A program made the position numbers and the translations under genes. Source: Lautropia sp. (GTDB taxonomy: Bacteria; Pseudomonadota; Gammaproteobacteria; Burkholderiales; Burkholderiaceae_E). From it: a stretch of 5,069 nucleotides of DNA. Location of the stretch: contig JACCRJ010000107.1 of the NCBI GenBank assembly GCA_013813615.1, forward strand, positions 1-5,069, written 5' to 3'. How positions within the stretch are numbered: the first letter of the stretch is position 1; each line of letters starts with the position of its first letter. Below, piece after piece: positions 1-5,069 of the stretch. The notes beneath the pieces were generated by a model that had not been told where the DNA came from, searched no databases, and saw nothing but the letters and a program-made list of their open reading frames with translations.

Positions 1-1256
1 GCATGACCGGCCTGGTGCTGGTGGTTGCCTGCTACAGCTTTCCGTACGTCTTCGTGTTCACCAAGTCAGCGCTGGATCTGGTTTCTTCCGAAATGGAGGA
101 TGCGGCCAACATCCTGGGGGCGGGCACCCTCAGGACCACCGTCTCGATCACACTCCCGATGGTGCTGCCGGCCATCCTCGGCGCGTTCATCCTGGTGGTC
201 CTGGAGGCTATCGCGCTCTTCGGCTCCCCCGCCCTGCTGGCCCTGCCCGGCCGCTTCCACGTGGTGACTACGCAGCTGTGGCAGTTCTTCGAATATCCAC
301 CGCGGGTCGGCGTGGCGGCCGCCTATGCGATGCCGCTGCTGGGGATCACCATCCTGCTCTTCTGGCTGCAACGCCGCATCACCAGCCGCAAGGGATATGT
401 CGCGCTGACCGGCAAGGGTGGCGAGCGCCGCCCCATCCAGCTCGGGCGGTGGAAATGGCCGATGCTCGGCTACTGCCTGGCGGTGTGCAGCCTGTCGTTC
501 TACATGCCGATGGTGGTCATCTGCCAGGCGGCCTTCGCCAAAGCCTGGGGCCGCGGCTTCACCCTGGACAACCTCACCTTCGACAACCTGTACTTCACGC
601 TCTTCGAGAACACGCTGACGCGCAACGCCACCCTCAACACGTTCATGTACGCCGGCGCCTCCTCGGTGATCGCGCTGTCGCTGGCGCTTTGCGTCGCCTA
701 CATCGTCAACCGGCAGCTGGTCGGCAAGCAGGTCGGCAATCTCCTGTCGTTCCTGACGATGGCCCCCTTTGTCATTCCCGGCATCGTCCTGGCGATCGGC
801 TTCTATGCTGCCTACACGAACCCGCCGTTCATGCTCTACGGCACCGCCTGGATACTGATCCTGGCCTTCGCGACCCGATTCCTGCCGATCGCATACGCCA
901 ACAGCAATGCGGCGATACGCAGCATCAACCCGGAACTGGAGGACGCGGTCCGCATCCTGGGCGGCAGCCGATTCACCGCCATCACCAGGGTACTGATGCC
1001 ATTGCTCAAGCGCAGCCTCGCGGGAGCCTTCATCCTGGTCTTTATTCCGGCCACCCGGGAACTCAGCGCAGCCATCTTCCTGTATTCGATCAACACGCAG
1101 GTGCTTTCCGTCCTGCTGTTCGACAAGAGCGACGAGGGCAACTTCGAGATGCTGGCTGCAATCGGCCTGCTGCTCGTCTTCATCACCGTCGCCCTGATCC
1201 TGATCGGCTTTCGCCTCATGGGCCGCGATTTCATGCTCCGGAGAACGACCGCATGA
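1..1256 (+). CDS. ABC transporter permease, Fbp/Afu (iron/putrescine-like) type, 5'-truncated
   Basis: This is the inner-membrane permease of a binding-protein-dependent ABC importer. The visible 417 residues contain two EAA loops that dock onto the ATPase. The first is at about residues 30-58 (EMEDAANILGAG, then LP) and the second at about 311-340 (ELEDAVRILGGS, then MP). Hydrophobic segments lie near residues 3-20, 55-78, 107-122, 155-175, 214-236, 250-270, 281-298, 340-360 and 384-403. Two EAA loops in one chain show that two permease domains are fused, as in FbpB/AfuB-like proteins, which usually exceed 500 residues. The N-terminal membrane segments are therefore missing, and the ATG at position 3 is probably an internal Met rather than the start. 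The reading frame is open to the window edge. The stop overlaps the ATPase start (ATGA), so the two genes are almost certainly one operon. Family members carry ferric iron, polyamines, phosphonates or sugar phosphates, and the substrate here cannot be read from the sequence. Confidence 0.93.
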   Translation, partial: MTGLVLVVACYSFPYVFVFTKSALDLVSSEMEDAANILGAGTLRTTVSITLPMVLPAILGAFILVVLEAIALFGSPALLALPGRFHVVTTQLWQFFEYPPRVGVAAAYAMPLLGITILLFWLQRRITSRKGYVALTGKGGERRPIQLGRWKWPMLGYCLAVCSLSFYMPMVVICQAAFAKAWGRGFTLDNLTFDNLYFTLFENTLTRNATLNTFMYAGASSVIALSLALCVAYIVNRQLVGKQVGNLLSFLTMAPFVIPGIVLAIGFYAAYTNPPFMLYGTAWILILAFATRFLPIAYANSNAAIRSINPELEDAVRILGGSRFTAITRVLMPLLKRSLAGAFILVFIPATRELSAAIFLYSINTQVLSVLLFDKSDEGNFEMLAAIGLLLVFITVALILIGFRLMGRDFMLRRTTA

Positions 1257-2320
1257 GCAAACTCGTCCTGCGCAATGTCTCGCGGACCTTCGGAGGCTTC
1301 ACCGCCGTCGACGACTTCAACCTCTCGCTGCAGGAAGGCGAACTGGTTTCCCTGCTGGGGCCTTCCGGCTGCGGCAAGACAACCACCTTGCGGATGATCG
1401 CCGGCTTCATGTCCCCTACGGCCGGCACCATCGAACTGGACGGCGAAGTCATCTCCTCAGCCGCCTCGAGCCTGCCGCCCGAGAAGCGCAAGATGTCGAT
1501 GATCTTCCAGAGTTATGCGATCTGGCCGAACATGACCGTGGCCGAGAACGTCGGCTTCGGGCTGAAAGTGCGCAAGGCCGGCCCCGACGAGATCCGCCGC
1601 CGCGTCGACGAGATTCTGGAGGTGGTGCAACTGGGCGCACTGCGCGAACGCTACCCGGCGGAACTGAGCGGCGGCCAGCAGCAGCGCGTGGCGCTCGCGC
1701 GCTCGATCGTGGTCAAGCCGGCCGTTCTGCTTCTGGACGAGCCGTTGTCCAACCTGGACGCGAACCTGCGCGAGGAGATGCGGTTCGAGATCCGCCGCCT
1801 GCACGACGAGTTTCGCATCACCATGGTCTATGTCACCCACGATCAGGCCGAGGCGATGGTCACGTCCGATCGCATCGCGGTGATGAACAAGGGAAGGATC
1901 GAGCAGGTCGACGCGCCCTATGAGCTTTACAGCCGCCCGAAGACGCGGTTCGTCGCGGGATTTATCGGCCGGACCAATTTCCTGGAAGGCAGGAGAATCG
2001 GGCCCGACGTCGACTTCGGCGGCTTCTCGGTGCCCGCAGCCGCGATGCAGGCGGACGGCAGCGACGGCGCCGTGCACGTCTCGATCCGCCCGCAGAGCAT
2101 CGTCCTTCACAGGAACAGGCCGGCCGCCGACGGCAGTCCCTGCTGCGTGCCGGCTACCGTCCAGCGCAGGGCGTACCTCGGCGAATACTGGGACTATCAC
2201 GTCAGCCTGCCAGGCATCAGTCAGACGTTGCGCGTCACCGCGCGCCCGCAGGACGTCTTCGAGGTCGACGATCCGGTTTTCGTGCGGATCGATCCAGATC
2301 AGCTGACGCTGATCAGCTAG
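1253..2320 (+). CDS. ABC transporter ATP-binding protein, PotA/FbpC-like
   Basis: This 355-residue cytoplasmic ATPase would drive the permease encoded just upstream. All nucleotide-binding motifs are intact: Walker A GPSGCGKTT at 36-44, Q-loop Gln86, signature LSGGQQQ at 138-144, Walker B VLLLDEP at 158-164, D-loop SNLD at 166-169 and switch His196. After FIGRTNFLEG (237-246), a C-terminal region to residue 355 has the length and position of the TOBE regulatory domain of the PotA/MalK/FbpC branch. The start is the ATG in the ATGA overlap with the permease stop, preceded by GGAG at 1240-1243. The frame stays open for over 300 codons upstream, but that stretch overlaps the permease gene and has no ABC homology, and Met-Ser-Lys-Leu gives the usual N-terminus. 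It should be a functional enzyme. The transported substrate is unknown; iron, polyamine or an organic solute are all possible. Confidence 0.96.
   Translation: MSKLVLRNVSRTFGGFTAVDDFNLSLQEGELVSLLGPSGCGKTTTLRMIAGFMSPTAGTIELDGEVISSAASSLPPEKRKMSMIFQSYAIWPNMTVAENVGFGLKVRKAGPDEIRRRVDEILEVVQLGALRERYPAELSGGQQQRVALARSIVVKPAVLLLDEPLSNLDANLREEMRFEIRRLHDEFRITMVYVTHDQAEAMVTSDRIAVMNKGRIEQVDAPYELYSRPKTRFVAGFIGRTNFLEGRRIGPDVDFGGFSVPAAAMQADGSDGAVHVSIRPQSIVLHRNRPAADGSPCCVPATVQRRAYLGEYWDYHVSLPGISQTLRVTARPQDVFEVDDPVFVRIDPDQLTLIS
2297..2314. repeat. Inverted repeat at the 3' end of the ATPase gene
   Basis: GATCAGC (2297-2303) and GCTGATC (2308-2314) form a perfect 7-bp stem with a 4-base TGAC loop inside the last codons of the ATPase gene. 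A direct copy of GATCAGCT follows at 2311-2318, and a 10-base palindrome (GGATCGATCC) precedes it at 2286-2295. It may form part of a 3'-end RNA structure together with the next hairpin. The structure is directly visible; any function is inference. Confidence 0.4.
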
Positions 2321-2340
2321 TCGCCGCCGGCGGCGATTTC
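2321..2340 (+). terminator. Possible weak terminator or 3'-end hairpin after the ATPase gene
   Basis: A perfect 16-base palindrome (TCGCCGCCGGCGGCGA, 2321-2336) begins directly after the ATPase stop codon. As RNA it could fold as a 6-bp stem with a CCGG loop, followed by only three T residues. The short T tract makes it a poor intrinsic terminator. It could instead protect the 3' end of the transporter mRNA or lower read-through into the CoA-transferase gene. Confidence 0.35.
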
Positions 2341-2344
2341 ATCA

Positions 2345-2357
2345 GCGCCAAGGGCGC
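2345..2357 (+). promoter_or_regulatory. Small hairpin just upstream of the CoA-transferase ribosome binding site
   Basis: GCGCC (2345-2349) pairs with GGCGC (2353-2357) around an AAG loop. It ends three bases before the GGAGAAG ribosome binding sequence (2360-2366) of the next gene. It could modulate translation, but a 5-bp stem is easily found by chance in DNA this GC-rich. Confidence 0.2.
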
Positions 2358-2369
2358 ACGGAGAAGCAG

Positions 2370-3605
2370 ATGGCGCTGCCGCTGGCAGGTGTGAAGGTAC
2401 TCGATCTCACGAACGTGCTGGCAGGGCCCTACTGCACCATGGTTCTGGGCGATCTGGGCGCGGAGGTCATCAAGGTCGAGAGCTTCCCTGACGGCGACAC
2501 CTCGCGGCGCTTCGAGCCCAAGGTGAACGACGAGTCGTACTGTTTCGCAGTCCTCAACCGGAACAAGAAAAGCCTGGGGATCGACCTGAAGTCGCCGCGC
2601 GGCAGGGAGATCATCCTGCGGCTCGCGTCCGAGGCGGACTTCATTCTCGAAAACTTCAGGCCCGGCGTCGTCGGCAGGCTCGGCATCGACTACCAGGCGG
2701 TCAGCCCGACGAATCCCGGCGTCATCTACGCCTCCATGTCCGGCTTCGGCCAGACCGGGCCCTACGGCGGCAAGGGCGGCTTCGACATCATTGCCCAGGG
2801 GATGTCCGGCATCATGATGATGACCGGCGAGCCGGGCGGGCGGCCGGCGAAGGTCGGCATCGCCATGAACGACATCGCCAGCGGCGTGACTGCACTCTAC
2901 GGAATCCTTGGCGCCTATATCGGCAGGCTGAGGTCCGGCCACGGCCAGTACCTGGAGACTTCGCTGCTGGAGGCGGGTCTGGCGTGGACGCCGTGGGAAT
3001 TCGCCGCCTGGTTCGGCTCGGGCGAAGTGCCCGGCCCCACCGGCACCCGCCATCGGAGATCGGCCCCGTACCAGGCCTACCGGACCCAGGATGGCTATGT
3101 CACCGTCGGCGCCGGCAGCAACAAGCTCTGGAACAACTTCTGCAGGAGGGTCTGCGACACGCCGCAATGGCTCACCGATCCCCGCTTCGCCACAGAGGAG
3201 GCCCGCCTGGCGAACGTCGATGATCTCGAACGGGAAATCGAGGTCGTCTTCGCGGCGCACCCGACGGCGCATTGGGTTGCAAGGCTGGACGCGGCCGGGG
3301 TGCCGGGGGGGCCGGTCTACGGCTACGAACAGATCCTTGCCGATTCTCACATCAAGGCCCGGAAAATGGTGGTCGACATCGAGCACCCGCTGATCGGCCC
3401 GATGAAGACGATCGGCCTGCCGCTCAAGTCGACCGGGGAACTCACCGAGATACGCCGGCCCGCTCCGTGGCTCGGCCAGCACTCCGCCGAGATTCTCCGC
3501 GCGCTCGGCTACCCCGACGCCGAGATCGGCGCGATGTTTGCCGATGGGGTGATCTACGACAGGCTGCGTGGCGAAGGGGAGCGGGCGGCGGCCGCGCCGA
3601 AATAG
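2370..3605 (+). CDS. CaiB/BaiF family (class III) CoA-transferase
   Basis: The 411-residue product is the usual size for class III CoA-transferases, which move CoA between organic acids through an aspartyl-CoA anhydride. Family landmarks are present: the N-terminal LAGVKVLDLTNVLAGPY (5-21), LGAEVIKVE (29-37), ENFRPGVVGRLG (94-105) and SGFGQTGPY (124-132). KVGIAMNDIASG (161-172) carries Asp168, which aligns with the catalytic Asp169 of formyl-CoA transferase. The C-terminal domain has GVPGGPV (310-316) and PWLGQHSAEIL (366-376). The ATG has a good ribosome binding site (GGAGAAG, 2360-2366) and lies 49 bases after the ATPase gene, so co-transcription is possible. Donor and acceptor acids cannot be predicted, as the family includes oxalate, carnitine, mesaconate, citramalate and benzylsuccinate enzymes. 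The tail after about residue 395 looks like a non-conserved extension and overlaps the convergent regulator gene. Confidence 0.95.
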   Translation: MALPLAGVKVLDLTNVLAGPYCTMVLGDLGAEVIKVESFPDGDTSRRFEPKVNDESYCFAVLNRNKKSLGIDLKSPRGREIILRLASEADFILENFRPGVVGRLGIDYQAVSPTNPGVIYASMSGFGQTGPYGGKGGFDIIAQGMSGIMMMTGEPGGRPAKVGIAMNDIASGVTALYGILGAYIGRLRSGHGQYLETSLLEAGLAWTPWEFAAWFGSGEVPGPTGTRHRRSAPYQAYRTQDGYVTVGAGSNKLWNNFCRRVCDTPQWLTDPRFATEEARLANVDDLEREIEVVFAAHPTAHWVARLDAAGVPGGPVYGYEQILADSHIKARKMVVDIEHPLIGPMKTIGLPLKSTGELTEIRRPAPWLGQHSAEILRALGYPDAEIGAMFADGVIYDRLRGEGERAAAAPK

Positions 3606-4465
3606 TCCTTGATCGCCGTGGTGAAGTGCATCCGGGAGTGCTGCGTGCGCTCCAGCAGGCCGACATGACGAAACTCCTCTACGCCGGGTATCGCGATCAC
3701 CCGCAACTCGCGATCGTGCCGCCAGTCCACATTGGCCAGTTTCGGCACGATCGAGACGCCGAATCCCTGGCGCACGGTGGCGACAATCGCCTCCACCGAA
3801 TTCAGCTCGAGCGCGTCGCGAACGGCGACGCCGGCGCGCCGCAACACCCGCTTGACGAGAAAGCCTGTCCAGGTTTCGCGATCGAAGCGGATGTAAGGGC
3901 AATCGCGCAGTATCGCCTGCGGCTGCGCGGGCAGCGGGAAATGGGGCCGGCGAGGGACGATCAGCACCATCGGCTCGCTGTAGAGCTGCGTCCAGACCAT
4001 GCTCGCGGAGAGCGGCCGGGGTGACTTCATCACCACTGCAGCATCCAGTTCGCCATTCAGCACTTTGTCGGCGAAGGCGCTGGACTGGCCGGCGAACAGC
4101 TTGACCTCCAGGCGCGGATGCTCCTGCCGGATGGCCCACAACGCGTCGGCGAAGGCACCCATCAGGGCGGACACCAGGGCGCCCATCACCACCGTGCCAG
4201 CCAGCTCGCCGGTTTCCTCGCCCGCGGCCAGCGCCTCGTAGCGGTGAATCAGTTCCTCGACCCTCGGCACCGCCTGCCGCCCGGCGGTGTTGAGCACCAC
4301 GGCGCGGGCGCTTCGATCGAAAAGGGGCCGGTTCAGGTCCTGCTCCAGGCTGCGCATCTGCAGGCCCACGGCGGCCGCGGTGAGACCGACCTCCGCGCCG
4401 GCGGCCGCAAAGCTGCCGTGCCTCACCACCGCCAGAAAGGTCCTCAGGGTACGGATCGACGACAT
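3554..4465 (-). CDS. LysR family transcriptional regulator
   Basis: The 303-residue product has the standard LysR length and layout. An N-terminal winged helix-turn-helix (about 1-60) includes LRTFLAVVRHGSFAAAG, LTAAAVGLQMRSLE and RPLFDRSARAVVLNTAG. A linker helix (about 65-85) is followed by a periplasmic-binding-protein-like effector domain (about 88-290) that binds a small co-inducer. The ATG at 4465 is the only ATG in frame before a stop further upstream at 4553-4555, and it has no clear Shine-Dalgarno sequence. The gene diverges from the SdhB/FrdB-like gene and converges on the CoA-transferase gene, overlapping it by 52 bases through non-conserved C-terminal tails. LysR proteins usually control the divergent neighbour and themselves, so the oxidoreductase operon is the first candidate target. 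In the recognition helix, Ala30 and Gly34 replace the commonly seen Gln and Ser. Family assignment is secure; the effector is unknown. Confidence 0.96.
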   Translation of the reverse strand: MSSIRTLRTFLAVVRHGSFAAAGAEVGLTAAAVGLQMRSLEQDLNRPLFDRSARAVVLNTAGRQAVPRVEELIHRYEALAAGEETGELAGTVVMGALVSALMGAFADALWAIRQEHPRLEVKLFAGQSSAFADKVLNGELDAAVVMKSPRPLSASMVWTQLYSEPMVLIVPRRPHFPLPAQPQAILRDCPYIRFDRETWTGFLVKRVLRRAGVAVRDALELNSVEAIVATVRQGFGVSIVPKLANVDWRHDRELRVIAIPGVEEFRHVGLLERTQHSRMHFTTAIKDYFGAAAARSPSPRSLS

Positions 4466-4503
4466 CGGGGTTGAAATCCGCGGAGGGCAGGTGATGCGGG
4501 CGA

Positions 4504-4521
4504 CCGCGAGGCAGCCGCGAG
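4504..4521. repeat. Short direct repeat CCGCGAG
   Basis: CCGCGAG occurs at 4504-4510 and again at 4515-4521, an 11-base period close to one helical turn, in the probable 5' leader of lysR. It could be a protein contact site, but 7-base repeats made of G and C are common by chance here. Confidence 0.2.
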
Positions 4522-4540
4522 AATATCGATGAAGCGGCCG

Positions 4541-4586
4541 TAAAGTGCTACTTTATCTCAGCTCAATTTAATCTAGCTGTACTTTA
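4541..4586. promoter_or_regulatory. Candidate LysR operator: TAAAGT/ACTTTA half-sites
   Basis: TAAAGT (4541-4546) and ACTTTA (4550-4555) form a perfect inverted repeat around GCT. The longer word TACTTTA (4549-4555) recurs at 4580-4586, exactly 31 bases on, which is about three helical turns on the same face of the DNA. A dyad plus a phased extra half-site over about 46 bases resembles the recognition and activation sites of LysR regulators. The dyad does not fit a classic T-N11-A box, since the bases at those positions are A and T. The repeats are seen directly; binding by the neighbouring regulator is inference. Confidence 0.45.
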
Positions 4587-4618
4587 GCTCGCGATCTCGC
4601 CAGAATTCGTTGTCCGGT

Positions 4619-4638
4619 GGGGAGACAATGGGAACAGG
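4619..4638 (+). promoter_or_regulatory. Ribosome binding region of the SdhB/FrdB-like gene, ambiguous spacing
   Basis: GGGGAG (4619-4624) is the best Shine-Dalgarno match but ends 14 bases before the ATG at 4639, longer than usual. A weaker AGG (4636-4638) touches the start codon. Another ATG at 4628, in a different frame, lies between them. The start at 4639 is still preferred because the frame has no other ATG, GTG or TTG codon between it and the TAG at 4585-4587. Confidence 0.4.
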
Positions 4639-5069
4639 ATGTCGGACGCGCTCAACGTGAGGGTATGGCGAGGCGGCGGCGAAGGCCGCTTCGTCACCTA
4701 CCAGGTGCCGCGGCTGGACAGCCAGACCGTGCTGGATGTGGTGACCTACATCCAACGCCGGCTGGAGCCGTCGCTCAGCTACCGCTTTTCCTGCCGCGTC
4801 GGCATGTGCGGCTCCTGCGCCATGACGGTCAACGGCATCGCCCGCTGGACCTGCCGTACCCATGTGTCCAAGGTAGCGCTCGACGGCGAACTTGAGATCG
4901 CGCCGCTGTCGAACCTGCCGGTCATCAAGGACCTGGCGACCGACATGCGCGAGTTCTTCGACAAGTGGGCGCGGGCCCGCGGCCAGTTCCGCGGCAGCAA
5001 GACGCGGCACGACGACTTCGAGCTGGTCGAGCCGGCATCGCCGGAGCGGATCGCCGCCGACGCCGGCAT
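4639..5069 (+). CDS. Succinate dehydrogenase/fumarate reductase-type iron-sulfur subunit, 3'-truncated
   Basis: The first 143 residues of an SdhB/FrdB family electron-transfer subunit are visible. It would pass electrons between a flavoprotein subunit and quinone or a membrane anchor. The N-terminal ferredoxin-like domain carries the [2Fe-2S] motif CX4CX2CX11C with Cys52, Cys57, Cys60 and Cys72 all present (SCRVGMCGSC at 51-60). The following segment IAPLSNLPVIKDLATDM (87-103) matches the E. coli FrdB/SdhB type. The [4Fe-4S] and [3Fe-4S] cysteine clusters of the C-terminal half lie beyond the window, so their integrity is unknown. The gene is transcribed away from the LysR gene and is probably first in an operon; a flavoprotein gene downstream is expected but not visible. 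Its place beside a regulator and a CoA-transferase suggests a specialised catabolic paralogue rather than the respiratory sdhCDAB operon, which is inference. Confidence 0.92.
   Translation, partial: MSDALNVRVWRGGGEGRFVTYQVPRLDSQTVLDVVTYIQRRLEPSLSYRFSCRVGMCGSCAMTVNGIARWTCRTHVSKVALDGELEIAPLSNLPVIKDLATDMREFFDKWARARGQFRGSKTRHDDFELVEPASPERIAADAG

Larger units (their letters stand above)
4466..4638. promoter_or_regulatory. Divergent intergenic control region (lysR / sdhB-like)
   Basis: This 173-base region separates the two divergent start codons and should contain both promoters. Its centre (about 4541-4590) is far richer in A and T than the rest of the window, as expected for a promoter and operator. 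I could not fix -35/-10 pairs with normal spacing on either strand. TAATCT (4569-4574) and TACTTT (4580-4585) are possible -10-like hexamers on the plus strand, but neither has a good -35 partner. The part next to lysR (4466-4535) is GC-rich and has no recognised element apart from a short direct repeat. Confidence 0.7.

Noticed and set aside
3..5. ATG at the window start as the true permease start
   Set aside because: The protein would lack the N-terminal membrane segments of this fused permease family, and there is no sequence upstream to show a ribosome binding site. Truncation by the window edge is the simpler reading.
278..1252. In-frame upstream extension of the ATPase reading frame
   Set aside because: It overlaps the permease gene in another frame and encodes low-complexity sequence. 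The ATGA start with GGAG in front gives a normal ATPase N-terminus.
1457..2200. A 247-codon open frame on the minus strand within the ATPase gene
   Set aside because: It is fully antisense to intact ABC motifs and its translation shows no family features.
3305..3311. A run of seven G residues in the CoA-transferase gene as a possible frameshift or phase-variation site
   Set aside because: The frame continues correctly through the conserved GVPGGPV motif to a normal-length C-terminus. A run of seven in GC-rich coding DNA is weak evidence for slippage.
2313..4139. A long open frame on the minus strand (608 codons) across the CoA-transferase and lysR genes
   Set aside because: It lies opposite or out of frame with two well-supported genes, its translation is low-complexity Arg/Ala/Gly/Pro-rich, and it has no recognisable domain. 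Such frames are common in high-GC DNA.
4466..4638. A small RNA, riboswitch or tRNA in the divergent intergenic region
   Set aside because: No tRNA-like arms, known aptamer pattern or hairpin followed by a T tract was found. The repeats there fit an operator better.

Overview
The window comes from a high-GC, densely coded bacterial chromosome. The genes prefer G or C at third codon positions, the gaps are short, and the gene families are a Fbp/Afu-type ABC importer, a class III CoA-transferase, a LysR regulator and a succinate dehydrogenase/fumarate reductase-type Fe-S protein. This combination is typical of metabolically versatile Proteobacteria, most likely Burkholderiales (Bordetella/Achromobacter/Cupriavidus-like). 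That placement is inferred from gene style only; there is no rRNA or other marker gene.

Layout. (1) Positions 1-1256 (+) hold the 3' part of a fused two-domain ABC permease with two EAA loops. (2) Positions 1253-2320 (+) encode its ATPase, joined by an ATGA overlap. (3) The end of the ATPase gene and the 49-base gap after it carry a run of short GC-rich hairpins. (4) Positions 2370-3605 (+) encode a CaiB/BaiF family CoA-transferase with its catalytic aspartate in place. (5) Positions 3554-4465 (-) encode a LysR-type regulator, convergent with the CoA-transferase gene and overlapping it by 52 bases. (6) Positions 4466-4638 form a divergent intergenic region, partly AT-rich, with repeated TACTTTA/TAAAGT half-sites. 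(7) Positions 4639-5069 (+) hold the start of an SdhB/FrdB-type iron-sulfur subunit cut by the window edge, with all four [2Fe-2S] cysteines present.

How the parts may work together. The ABC proteins would import a substrate; the periplasmic binding protein is not in view and is probably upstream. The CoA-transferase would activate an organic acid as its CoA thioester. The LysR protein is placed to control the divergent Fe-S/flavoprotein oxidoreductase genes and perhaps the whole locus. This reads as an accessory catabolic locus for a carboxylic acid, but the sequence does not identify the substrate. No mobile element, CRISPR array, tRNA or rRNA is visible, and nothing here clearly amounts to a new biological system. 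The most worthwhile leads are the operator-like half-site array and the unassigned pathway.
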